Shown in pieces: positions 23,696-31,513 of a stretch of DNA of 64,000 bases. Positions within the stretch are counted from its first letter, which is position 1. Every line of letters begins with the position of its first letter. The stretch is from Chloroflexota bacterium. Lineage in GTDB: Bacteria > Chloroflexota > Anaerolineae > Anaerolineales > Villigracilaceae. Both the position numbers and the translations under genes were made by a program. The notes beneath the pieces are model-generated. The model did not search any database, was not told the origin of the DNA, and worked only from the letters and a program-made list of their open reading frames with translations. The stretch spans positions 1-64,000 of the forward strand of contig JACRBJ010000096.1 of the NCBI GenBank assembly GCA_016234555.1, in the 5' to 3' direction.

Positions 23696-25252
23696 ATGAC
23701 TCAAATACAAATATATGACACCACCCTGCGCGATGGGACTCAATCCGAAGGGTTCACGCTTTCCGCCAACGATAAAGTCCGCGTGGCGCAACGGCTGGAC
23801 ACTTTCGGCGTGGCGTTCATCGAAGGCGGCTGGCCTGGATCAAATCCCAAGGACGTTGAATTCTTCGAGCGCGCCCACGACATGCAATGGAAGAACGCGT
23901 TGATCGCCGCGTTCGGCTCCACCTGCCGCGTCAAAGGCGGACCCGAAGACGACGCCAACATCAAAGCCCTGCTGGACTCACGCACTCCCGTCTGCACCAT
24001 TTTCGGCAAGACGTGGACTCTGCATGTGAAGGAAGTCTTGCAGACGACCAACGAAGATAATCTGCGCATCATTCAGGATTCTGTTGCCTATTTGAAATCC
24101 AATGGTAAGCGGGTGATTTACGACGCAGAACATTTCTTCGACGGCTACAAAGCAGATTCTGTCTATGCCATCGAAACCCTGCAAGCAGCCATTCGCGGTG
24201 GCGCGGAAATGGTTGTCCTGTGCGACACAAACGGCGGCTCTCTTCCCTGGGAAGTGGAACAAATCATCCGCGAAATGAAAACCCGCATCAACCACCCGTT
24301 TGGCATTCACGCCCACAATGATGGCGAAGCGGCGGTCATCAACTCATTGACTGCTGTCCGCGAGGGCGCCACCCAGGTACAGGGGACGGTCAATGGCGTG
24401 GGAGAACGCTGCGGCAACGTCAACTTGAATTCAGTCATTGCAAATCTCGAACTCAAGATGGGCTATCAATGCCTGCCCAAAGGCAACATTCAGCACTTAT
24501 ATGAATTGTCTCATTTTGTCGCGGAAGTGGCGAACCTCACACCCGATGAGCATCTGCCATTTGTGGGTAAATCCGCTTTTGCGCACAAGGGCGGCGTACA
24601 TGTGGCGGCAATGCGGCGCAGCGCACAATCCTACCAGCACGTCGCGCCCGAACTTGTCGGCAACAAAATGCGCGTCGTTGTATCCGACCTTTCGGGGCGC
24701 GGCAACCTCTTGAGCAAAGCCGAGGAACATGGCGTGGAAGTGGAGGGAACGGAAGTCGTCCCTGTCCTCAACGAGATCAAGGAATTGGAAGCACGCGGAT
24801 TTTCCTTCGAGGCAGCCGAAGCGTCAGTTGCAATGATGCTGAAGCGCCAGGAATACGGTTACAAACCGCCCTTCGAGTTAATCGATTTCTTCGTCAACGT
24901 CGAACACCGCGAGGGACGCGGCATCTTCGCCGAGGCGATGGTCAAAGTCCGCGTGCAGGGTGAGGTATTGCACACCGCCGCCGAGGGAAATGGTCCCGTC
25001 AACGCGCTTGACCTCGCCTTGCGTAAGGCACTGGTCGGCTATTACCCGCAGATTGCCCGCTTCAACCTGTCCGATTACAAAGTCCGCATTTTGGACTCAG
25101 ACCACGGCACCGAAGCCATCACCCGTGTACTGATCGACACCCGCAACGACACCAGCCGCTGGAGCACTGTCGGCGCCGGCACGAACATCATCGAAGCAAG
25201 CTGGCGTGCGCTGGCGGATTCCGTGGAATACGGGTTGATGGTGGCGCATTAA
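23696..25252 (+). CDS. cimA: (R)-Citramalate synthase
   Basis: A 518-residue HMGL-family enzyme that condenses acetyl-CoA with pyruvate to citramalate, opening a threonine-independent route to 2-ketobutyrate and isoleucine. Seen: YDTTLRDGTQSEGF (about 7-20; LeuA has GEQSPG), EGGWPGSNPKD, FGSTCR, AEHFFDGYK, CDTNGGSLPWEV and HAHNDGEAA, the pattern of the CimA/TIGR00977 type and not LeuA. LeuCDB can process its product. The presence of two different synthases in one operon fits separate Leu and Ile branches. AAGGAAG precedes the ATG. Confidence 0.93.
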   Translation: MTQIQIYDTTLRDGTQSEGFTLSANDKVRVAQRLDTFGVAFIEGGWPGSNPKDVEFFERAHDMQWKNALIAAFGSTCRVKGGPEDDANIKALLDSRTPVCTIFGKTWTLHVKEVLQTTNEDNLRIIQDSVAYLKSNGKRVIYDAEHFFDGYKADSVYAIETLQAAIRGGAEMVVLCDTNGGSLPWEVEQIIREMKTRINHPFGIHAHNDGEAAVINSLTAVREGATQVQGTVNGVGERCGNVNLNSVIANLELKMGYQCLPKGNIQHLYELSHFVAEVANLTPDEHLPFVGKSAFAHKGGVHVAAMRRSAQSYQHVAPELVGNKMRVVVSDLSGRGNLLSKAEEHGVEVEGTEVVPVLNEIKELEARGFSFEAAEASVAMMLKRQEYGYKPPFELIDFFVNVEHREGRGIFAEAMVKVRVQGEVLHTAAEGNGPVNALDLALRKALVGYYPQIARFNLSDYKVRILDSDHGTEAITRVLIDTRNDTSRWSTVGAGTNIIEASWRALADSVEYGLMVAH

Positions 25253-25258
25253 TTATAT

Positions 25259-25323
25259 GTAGGGGTGGGGTCTCCCCGCCAAAAGGTTCACGCCCAACAG
25301 GGGCGAGAGGACCTCGCCCCTAC
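25259..25323. repeat. Composite family A repeat upstream of leuB
   Basis: GTAGGGGTGGGGTCTCCCCG (25259-25278) plus a second hairpin GGGGCGAGAGGACCTCGCCCC (core 25301-25320) and TAC; outer GTAGGGG pairs with CCCCTAC. A near copy lies downstream of leuB at 26401-26468. Confidence 0.85.
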
Positions 25324-25336
25324 AGATTGGAATTAT

Positions 25337-26395
25337 ATGAACTTCAACATCATCCTCCTCCCCGGCGACGGCATTGGACCCGAAGTGGTCGCGGAAGCCG
25401 TGCGCGTGCTGGACATCATCGCCAGCAAATATAAACATACCTTCGAATACAAGGAACACCTGATGGGCGGCTGTTCGATTGATAAATACGGTTCGTCGCT
25501 CACGGATGAAACCCTCGCCGATTGCCAGTCTGCAGATGCGGTTTTGCTCGGCGCGGTGGGCGGTCCCAAATGGGACGACCCCACAGCCAAAGACCGCCCC
25601 GAACGCGGATTGCTCGCGCTGCGAAAAGGTCTCGGCGTGTTTGCCAACCTGCGTCCTGTCAAAGTGCATCCCGCGCTGATGGAATGGTCACCGCTCAAGC
25701 CTGAGAAATTGCAGGGCGTGGATATTCTCGTCGTGCGAGAACTCACAGGCGGACTGTACTTCGGCTGGCCCAAGGGACGCGACGTCAAAGACGGACGTGA
25801 ACGCGCCGTGGACACGCTCGAATATTACGACTACGAAGTCCGCCGTGTGATGGAACTGGCGTTCAAGCTGGCTCGCGGACGCAAGAAAAAAGTCACCTCG
25901 GTGGATAAAGCCAATGTGCTGGAATCCTCCCGCTTGTGGCGGCAGATTGCGGTCAAGGTCGGAGAGGAGAATCCGGACGTGGAACTTGAACACACACTGG
26001 TCGACACCGCTTCGATGCGGCTGATAACTGGTCCCGCGTGGATGGATGTGGTCGTCACCGAGAACATGTTCGGCGACATCCTCACGGATGAGGCGTCGGT
26101 ACTGGCTGGCTCGATGGGGATGCTGCCCTCCGCCAGTTTGGGAGAATCAAATGTTGGTTTGTATGAACCGATTCACGGGTCCGCGCCAGATATCGCTGGC
26201 AAGGGAATTGCCAACCCGATTGGAACCATCCTCTCGACGGCGATGATGTTGCGCCATTCCTTCAAACTGGAAGCCGAAGCCGCCGCAATCGAATCAGCCG
26301 TCGAGCAGACCATCACTGGCGGCGCACGCACCGCCGACATCGGCGGAAAGTTATCCACCCGTCAGATGGCGGACGAGATCATCAAGAGATTGTAA
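25337..26395 (+). CDS. leuB: 3-Isopropylmalate dehydrogenase
   Basis: A 352-residue NAD-dependent decarboxylating dehydrogenase for leucine synthesis, and by inference for 3-methylmalate in the citramalate branch. Seen: LLPGDGIGPEVVAEAV (about 6-21), REL TGGLYFG (about 136-145), DKANVLESSRLWR (about 190), NMFGDILTDEASVLAGSMGMLPSASL (about 237-262) and YEPIHGSAPDIAGKGIANP. The start at 25337 is chosen because the upstream extension is the translated repeat. No good Shine-Dalgarno is visible. The gene is bracketed by two composite repeats. Confidence 0.96.
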   Translation: MNFNIILLPGDGIGPEVVAEAVRVLDIIASKYKHTFEYKEHLMGGCSIDKYGSSLTDETLADCQSADAVLLGAVGGPKWDDPTAKDRPERGLLALRKGLGVFANLRPVKVHPALMEWSPLKPEKLQGVDILVVRELTGGLYFGWPKGRDVKDGRERAVDTLEYYDYEVRRVMELAFKLARGRKKKVTSVDKANVLESSRLWRQIAVKVGEENPDVELEHTLVDTASMRLITGPAWMDVVVTENMFGDILTDEASVLAGSMGMLPSASLGESNVGLYEPIHGSAPDIAGKGIANPIGTILSTAMMLRHSFKLEAEAAAIESAVEQTITGGARTADIGGKLSTRQMADEIIKRL

Positions 26396-26400
26396 TTTAC

Positions 26401-26468
26401 GTGGGGGCGGGGCCCTCCCGCCCAACAGGTCATCCGCCCAAAATAGGGCGAGGAGACCTCGCCCCTAC
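26401..26468. repeat. Composite family A repeat downstream of leuB
   Basis: GTGGGGGCGGGGCCCTCCCG starts at 26401, and GGGCGAGGAGACCTCGCCCC ends at 26465 followed by TAC. It shares the CAACAGGT...spacer style with 25259-25323, so leuB lies between two direct copies about 1.1 kb apart. Confidence 0.85.
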
Positions 26469-26493
26469 ATATGAAAAGGAGAAATTAATCATC

Positions 26494-27414
26494 ATGGGCA
26501 TGGAATCGAAATTCATCTGGATGAACGGCGAACTGGTGCCGTTTGAGAAAGCGACCATTCACTTCTTAACGCCCGCACTGCATTACGGTGCGGCGGTCTT
26601 CGAGGGCATTCGCGCGTACGACACGCCGAAGGGGCCTGCGGTCTTTCGCCTGCGCGAGCACATGGAACGTCTGCTCGACTCGGCGCATGTCTTTGGTTTC
26701 CGCGATGTGCCGTTCACGGTGGACCAATGCGTGGATGCGGCGAAGAAAGTTGTCCGCGCCAACGGGTTCAAGGATTGCTATGTCCGCCCTGTGATCTATC
26801 TCGACGGCGGCGGCTGGAACCTGAACGTGGACAATGGCAAGCCGTCGCTGGCGATTGCCGCCTGGGAATGGGGCAACTACCTCGGCGAGGAGGCGCTGGC
26901 AAAGGGAATTCGCGCCAACATTTCGACGTACACCCGCCACCATCCGAATGTGACGATGACCAAGGCAAAGGTCGCGGGCAACTATGCCAACAGCTTCCTG
27001 GCGAAGACCGAGTCGGAGCGGCTGGGATTCCAGGAAGCCATCATGCTCGACCCGCAGGGATACATCGCCGAATGCACGGGTGAGAACATCTTTGTGGTGC
27101 GACACGGCAAGATCATCACACCGTCCACCGCGCCCGTGCTCGAGGGCATCACCCGCCACTCGATCCACACCATCGCACAGGATTTGGGATACCGCATCTT
27201 GGAACAGCCCATCTCACGTGACCAGCTCTACATCGCGGACGAGGTCTTCGTGTGCGGCACCGCCGCCGAGTGCATCGGCTTGAGCGAGATCGATTTCCGC
27301 AAGATCGGCGAAGGCAAGACAGGTCCCGTGACGCGCAAGATTCAGAATGTCTATCACGATGCGATTCGCGGCAAGGTCGCAAAATACGAGAAGTGGTGCG
27401 ACTACGTGGGATAA
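26494..27414 (+). CDS. ilvE: Branched-chain amino acid aminotransferase
   Basis: A 306-residue fold-type IV PLP enzyme that makes Val, Leu and Ile from their keto acids with glutamate. Seen: FIWMNGELVPFEKATIHFLTPALHYG near the N-terminus with VFEGIRAY, TKAKVAGNYANSFLAK (about 155-170) carrying the PLP lysine, and LDPQGYIAECTGENIFVV (about 188-205). AAAGGAG lies 11 nt before ATG 26494; an in-frame ATG at 26500 is an alternative. Last gene of the operon, followed by a strong terminator. Confidence 0.96.
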   Translation: MGMESKFIWMNGELVPFEKATIHFLTPALHYGAAVFEGIRAYDTPKGPAVFRLREHMERLLDSAHVFGFRDVPFTVDQCVDAAKKVVRANGFKDCYVRPVIYLDGGGWNLNVDNGKPSLAIAAWEWGNYLGEEALAKGIRANISTYTRHHPNVTMTKAKVAGNYANSFLAKTESERLGFQEAIMLDPQGYIAECTGENIFVVRHGKIITPSTAPVLEGITRHSIHTIAQDLGYRILEQPISRDQLYIADEVFVCGTAAECIGLSEIDFRKIGEGKTGPVTRKIQNVYHDAIRGKVAKYEKWCDYVG

Positions 27415-27443
27415 TGTAACGCGCGATGCTTTTTCCGGTGTCG

Positions 27444-27480
27444 GGAGGATGAACCGTAAAAGTTCATCCTCCTGTTTTTT
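27444..27480 (+). terminator. Terminator of the ilv/leu operon
   Basis: Perfect 11-bp stem GGAGGATGAAC (27444-27454) with GTTCATCCTCC (27462-27472), then TG and six T. A TATAAT at 27486-27491 right after it may serve the next gene. Confidence 0.92.
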
Positions 27481-27528
27481 GGTTGTATAATTTCCACGCC
27501 ATAACCCAAAGGAACGGAGAATTATTCA

Positions 27529-29097
27529 GTGTTGGAAGCTGTCAGCCCATACATCACCAAGGACGAACCATTTGGTCCCATCGATTCGGTGGACATCGAT
27601 TCGAGCGACCTCAACGCGTTGAAGCTTTTATTCGAGCAACATAACTGGACGTACAAGAACCTCCGCAACAGACCGTCCATCATCATCGGACGCAGGGGAT
27701 CGGGGAAAACCTATTACCTGCGGAGCGTGTTCTTTGACAAGCAATATGATTTCTACACTGAAATAAGGACGGCGCGGGTGCTGGGTCACATGACCAGGGT
27801 CATCGAACGCATGGCGGACAGCGCCGTCTTTTCGGAGATGGTCTCTGACCTGTGGGACATGGTCTTGTGGATCAGCCTGTTCTTCGAGATCAGAAAAACC
27901 TCCATTCTTTCGGAGGATGAACGATATGTGGTGGATACCTACCTGGAAAACGTAAACGTCCATCACGCGGGGAACGTCGATGACGTGCTTTGGACCATCG
28001 CCAACCTGCTGGACGAGACCATGCGCGATACCCCGGACGGGGACGCGTCGAGCGCCCTGAGGGGCTACGACAGAATCACGTTCGATTATGTGAAGTCCGC
28101 CGTCACAACCAGCCTGACCCGCTCAAAGAAGACCTTCGTCATCCTGATGGATTCGCTCGACGATTTTCAACTGGACATGGGTGCAGTCTCCCGCTCGCTT
28201 CAGGGACTGCTTAAACTCGTCGGTTCGATGAACAAGCCGCGGGACGTGGTGGACATCCGTTTCTGCCTGCCCGCGGAGATATATCACAGGTTCATCAAAA
28301 TATCCTCCAACCCGAACAAGGATTTCCGCCGTGCGCTCAAACTCCAATGGACGGCGGGCGAACTGGTCCTGCTCGGCGCGCAACGCCTGATGTTCTACCT
28401 GGCTTTGTACCACCCCGCCTTCCTGAAGACCATCTCCCCGCTCGATCTGACTAAACGCAGCGACGCGCTGAGACTCTTCCAGGCGGTGTTCCCCGAGAGG
28501 ATCACCAACCAGGCTGGGGTTCAGGAGGAAACCATGTCCTACATCCTGCGCCACACCCAGTTGCTGCCGCGTCACTTTTTGATGCTGTTGAACTCGATCT
28601 TCAAGAATCTCAACGACGCGGACAAGACGAACCCCTTCCCAATCAGCGGCGACAGGATCATCAACGGCATCCGTCAGGTGGAGGAGTTCATGGTGGGCGA
28701 AATCTTCGTGGCGTTCAATCCCACCTATCCCACCGCCGAGGAGACTTGTCGACGCTGCCTGCCCGAACTGGGACATAAGTTCAGCATGGGCGACCTGCAC
28801 CGCGTCTTCACCCGTCACGGCAAGGCTGTCTTTGGTAGTGACAACCTCTTCGATTTCCAGCGCATGTTGCTGGAGATTGGCGCAATCGGCAGGGTGCTCA
28901 AAGGCAAGGAGACTGACCTGTACATCAAAGGCAGTTTCGAGTACACCGTTTCGCATGAAATGTCGCTTGGACAGGAGGATGAACTCTGTGTCCATCCGCT
29001 GTTCTCCGGCATCTTTCGCGGCGGTGGACAGGACCGTCCCGTCTACCCGTACGGCAGCGTATTGGAGGATGAGGACTACAGGGAGAGTTTCAACTGA
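27529..29097 (+). CDS. P-loop ATPase of unknown function
   Basis: A 522-residue soluble protein. Walker A GRRGSGKT (54-61) and a Walker B-like VILMDSLDD (about 204-212) are clear; NRPSIIIGRRGSGKT resembles ORC/Cdc6-like and Sll1717-type P-loop ATPases, but I cannot assign the family firmly. Between the motifs lies a long helical insert of about 140 residues with LWDMVLWISLFF. The C-terminal half (from about 300) looks helical with a possible winged-helix-like end. The start is GTG at 27529 with GGAG about 9 nt upstream. It is monocistronic, with its own -10 and terminator, and has no linked partner, so a solitary regulatory or defence ATPase is possible. Confidence 0.7.
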   Translation: MLEAVSPYITKDEPFGPIDSVDIDSSDLNALKLLFEQHNWTYKNLRNRPSIIIGRRGSGKTYYLRSVFFDKQYDFYTEIRTARVLGHMTRVIERMADSAVFSEMVSDLWDMVLWISLFFEIRKTSILSEDERYVVDTYLENVNVHHAGNVDDVLWTIANLLDETMRDTPDGDASSALRGYDRITFDYVKSAVTTSLTRSKKTFVILMDSLDDFQLDMGAVSRSLQGLLKLVGSMNKPRDVVDIRFCLPAEIYHRFIKISSNPNKDFRRALKLQWTAGELVLLGAQRLMFYLALYHPAFLKTISPLDLTKRSDALRLFQAVFPERITNQAGVQEETMSYILRHTQLLPRHFLMLLNSIFKNLNDADKTNPFPISGDRIINGIRQVEEFMVGEIFVAFNPTYPTAEETCRRCLPELGHKFSMGDLHRVFTRHGKAVFGSDNLFDFQRMLLEIGAIGRVLKGKETDLYIKGSFEYTVSHEMSLGQEDELCVHPLFSGIFRGGGQDRPVYPYGSVLEDEDYRESFN

Positions 29098-29134
29098 CAT
29101 CGTGGTTCGAGACAATCAATAAGAAAGAACTTTC

Positions 29135-29165
29135 GCAGGCGCTTTTACATAAGCGCCTGCTTTTT
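29135..29165 (+). terminator. Terminator after the P-loop ATPase gene
   Basis: Perfect 10-bp stem GCAGGCGCTT (29135-29144) with AAGCGCCTGC (29151-29160), followed by TTTTT. Confidence 0.92.
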
Positions 29166-29272
29166 ATCCGGACAAAAATGTAAAGCTCGATGTCCACAGG
29201 CATGTTGTATGATGGAGGCGTAAAAGTAAATGTCGTGATAAATGAGTCAACAACCAATTGGAGGAACCAGTT

Positions 29273-30361
29273 ATGAAATCCAGGCTTCAAACTGTTTTGA
29301 GTATATTTGCTCTTGCAGCTGTGATCCTTGCCTGTGGATCGCAGACTTCGCCCACCGCTTCGCCCGATGTTGTAAATACCGCCATTGCGGGAACCCAACA
29401 GGCACAGGCTCTTGCGCAGGCGACGGTGAACTCCGCTGCGTTGACATCCGTCCCGCCCACGCTTGTTGCCATGCCCACCACACCAGCCACGCCGACGCCT
29501 GGTCCGACGGTCGAGTACGTCAACCTGACGGAGGAGGAACTCGCCGCGCTGATTGACGAGGCTGTGAATGAAGCCGTCACCGCCACCGAACAGACGACCG
29601 CCGCCGTCACCTCCACCACCACAGACGATGCATTGACCGCCGAGGAAGTGGCATACCTCTACGACTATTACTATTACGCCGATTATTACGTGGAGTATGC
29701 CGAGGAATTGATGACCGCATACTACGATTTGTACGGCGAACTCGCAACGGACATGATTACCGAGTTGAGCGCAATCGAAGAGGAAATTTCACAACTCAAC
29801 GACACGCTCACGTCCATTGACTCATCCCTACAAGAGATCGACGCGGCGATTCAGCAGGGACAGGCTGCCGCGCAGGAATCCATCGCCCAGTTGGAAGCCG
29901 CCGCCCAACAGGCGCAGACCAACGCCCAGGAGGCGAAGTCGCAGGCTCAGGATATGATCGCCGTCCTGCAAGCCGAGCAACAAACCCGCGTGGATCAACT
30001 CTCGCAGATTCAAGCGAACAACGTCCCCACAGATAAGATCGCCGCGCTGCAATCCGCTTTTGAGTTTATCGATTTTGCGAACACAGCCATGGGCGACAAC
30101 AAGCTCAGCCGCGACGAGTTGGCGAACCTGACCCAGCTTGGCAAAAACGCCCAGGCGGGATTCCAGCAATTTGGCGGGGCAGGCGCTGGGGGCGGATTAG
30201 GCGCGGGCAGGGCAGACGTTGACCTGACCCAGTTCACTGGCAGGTTCGACGAGATCACAACCCAGTTCGCCCGTGGACAGGTGCCACAGGCGCGCGGAAA
30301 CCTCAACCAGTTTGAAGGTTCTCTGGGAACACGTCCCAACCGACCTAAACGAGGTGGGTAG
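29273..30361 (+). CDS. Coiled-coil lipoprotein of unknown function
   Basis: A 362-residue predicted lipoprotein: signal peptide MKSRLQTVLSIFALAAVILA and lipobox ILAC with Cys21. A Thr/Pro-rich linker (MPTTPATPTPGPT) follows, then an acidic part, a striking Tyr/Asp stretch YLYDYYYYADYYVEYAEEL (about 130-148), and long Ala/Gln-rich heptads from about 160 to 255 that predict a coiled coil. The C-terminus is Gly/Arg-rich. It should sit on the outer face of the membrane as a structural or binding protein; no enzyme motif is visible. Start 29273 has GGAGG upstream. Not recognised as a named family. Confidence 0.75.
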   Translation: MKSRLQTVLSIFALAAVILACGSQTSPTASPDVVNTAIAGTQQAQALAQATVNSAALTSVPPTLVAMPTTPATPTPGPTVEYVNLTEEELAALIDEAVNEAVTATEQTTAAVTSTTTDDALTAEEVAYLYDYYYYADYYVEYAEELMTAYYDLYGELATDMITELSAIEEEISQLNDTLTSIDSSLQEIDAAIQQGQAAAQESIAQLEAAAQQAQTNAQEAKSQAQDMIAVLQAEQQTRVDQLSQIQANNVPTDKIAALQSAFEFIDFANTAMGDNKLSRDELANLTQLGKNAQAGFQQFGGAGAGGGLGAGRADVDLTQFTGRFDEITTQFARGQVPQARGNLNQFEGSLGTRPNRPKRGG

Positions 30362-30377
30362 ATTCATCAGGACAGTA

Positions 30378-30410
30378 AGGTGACAGTCACTTCAAAAGTG
30401 ACTGTCATCT
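30378..30410. repeat. AGGTGACAGTCACTT palindrome, second copy (family B)
   Basis: 15-nt arms with one mismatch around CAA; the left arm is identical to that at 13715-13729. It lies between the lipoprotein and radC. Confidence 0.9.
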
Positions 30411-30454
30411 GTTGTACTTTTATCGTACAATCGCATCATCCAAAGGAGGCAAAC

Positions 30455-31204
30455 ATGACCGATGCCAAACCAAAACCCAAAGCCAGGTCCAAGTCCAAAT
30501 CCGAAGACAAACCCAAAGCCGTCTATCGAATTGTGGACCTGCACGAGTCGGACCGTCCGCGTGAACGGCTGGCAAACCTGGGCGCGCAGGCTTTGTCCAA
30601 CCCCGAATTGATCGCCATCCTGCTGCGGGTTGGGGTGGTGGGCGAAAGTGCCGTGGATGTGGGTCAGCGCCTGCTGAAAAAGTTTGGCGGCATCAGCGGT
30701 CTGCACCGCGCCTCGGTCAAGGAATTGATGGAGCAGCACGCGATCGGCAAAGCCAAAGCCGCGCAGATCAAAGCCGCCATCGAGTTGGGCAGAAGGCTGA
30801 CGCTTGAATCCCCCGCCGAGCGTCCATCCATCAACAGTCCGGCGGACGCGGCGGCGCTCGTGCAGTACGAAATGTCCGCGCTGGAGCAGGAACATCTGCG
30901 CGTGATTCTGTTGGACAGAAGAAATCGGGTTTTGGAAATCGTGGAAGTTTACAAAGGCTCGGTCAACTCTTCGCAGGTGCGGGTGGGGGAGTTATTCAGG
31001 GATGCCATTCGCACGAACGCATCCGCTGTCATCGTTGTCCACAACCACCCAAGCGGCGACCCCACCCCCAGTCCAGACGATGTGGCTGTCACCCGCGCCA
31101 TCGCGCAGGCGGGAAAACTGTTGGACGTGGAAGTCCTCGATCACATGGTCATTGGTCAGGGGAAGTGGGTCTCGTTGAAGGAAAGAGGGTTGGGGTTTGC
31201 GTAA
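30455..31204 (+). CDS. radC: RadC family JAB1/MPN metalloprotein
   Basis: A 249-residue RadC protein. A basic Lys/Pro-rich N-terminus (about 1-25) precedes a helix-hairpin-helix region (RPRERLANLGAQALSNPELIAILL) and the metal-binding JAMM motif VVHNHPSGDPTPSPDD near 195-210, with His, His and Asp all present. The family was once linked to DNA repair, but its true role is unsettled. AAGGAGG precedes ATG 30455; the upstream extension lies in the palindrome at 30378. It converges on the acylphosphatase gene. Confidence 0.93.
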   Translation: MTDAKPKPKARSKSKSEDKPKAVYRIVDLHESDRPRERLANLGAQALSNPELIAILLRVGVVGESAVDVGQRLLKKFGGISGLHRASVKELMEQHAIGKAKAAQIKAAIELGRRLTLESPAERPSINSPADAAALVQYEMSALEQEHLRVILLDRRNRVLEIVEVYKGSVNSSQVRVGELFRDAIRTNASAVIVVHNHPSGDPTPSPDDVAVTRAIAQAGKLLDVEVLDHMVIGQGKWVSLKERGLGFA

Positions 31205-31217
31205 CGTTGAACGTTAC
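31201..31217. repeat. GTAACGTT palindrome between convergent genes
   Basis: GTAACGTT-G-AACGTTAC, perfect, spanning the radC stop and the acylphosphatase stop (31214-31216). It uses the same AACGTT word as 3390-3421. Confidence 0.65.
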
Positions 31218-31513
31218 ATGCTGTGTTTGACGATAAACCCAATCGGGTAACCTGTGGGGGTCTCGTATTCGATGCGTGTTTCATCGACCCGTGAGGAGCG
31301 CGGACCCGTTTTCATCATCTCGATGAATTGATCGATTTGTTCGCGGGTGCCCTCGGCGACCGCTTCGACGGTATCCCAGCCCACATTTCGCACCCAGCCG
31401 GAAACCCCAATCTCCAGGGCATAATATTCCACGTGCGCCCGAAAACCCACGCCCTGCACGCGTCCCTTGACCCAGATGTGAACACATATGATCTTACGGG
31501 GATTGCTTTGCAC
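31214..31513 (-). CDS. acyP: Acylphosphatase
   Basis: A 99-residue cytosolic enzyme that hydrolyses acyl phosphates. The phosphate-binding loop GRVQGVGFR with catalytic Arg (about 17-25) and GWVRNVGWDTVEAVAEG with catalytic Asn (about 39-55) are intact. The start is GTG at 31513 with AAAGGAGG just before it; a longer frame from 31540 lacks a ribosome site. The gene start overlaps the 3' end of the upstream metallopeptidase by 20 nt, suggesting coupled translation. Confidence 0.92.
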   Translation of the reverse strand: MQSNPRKIICVHIWVKGRVQGVGFRAHVEYYALEIGVSGWVRNVGWDTVEAVAEGTREQIDQFIEMMKTGPRSSRVDETRIEYETPTGYPIGFIVKHSM

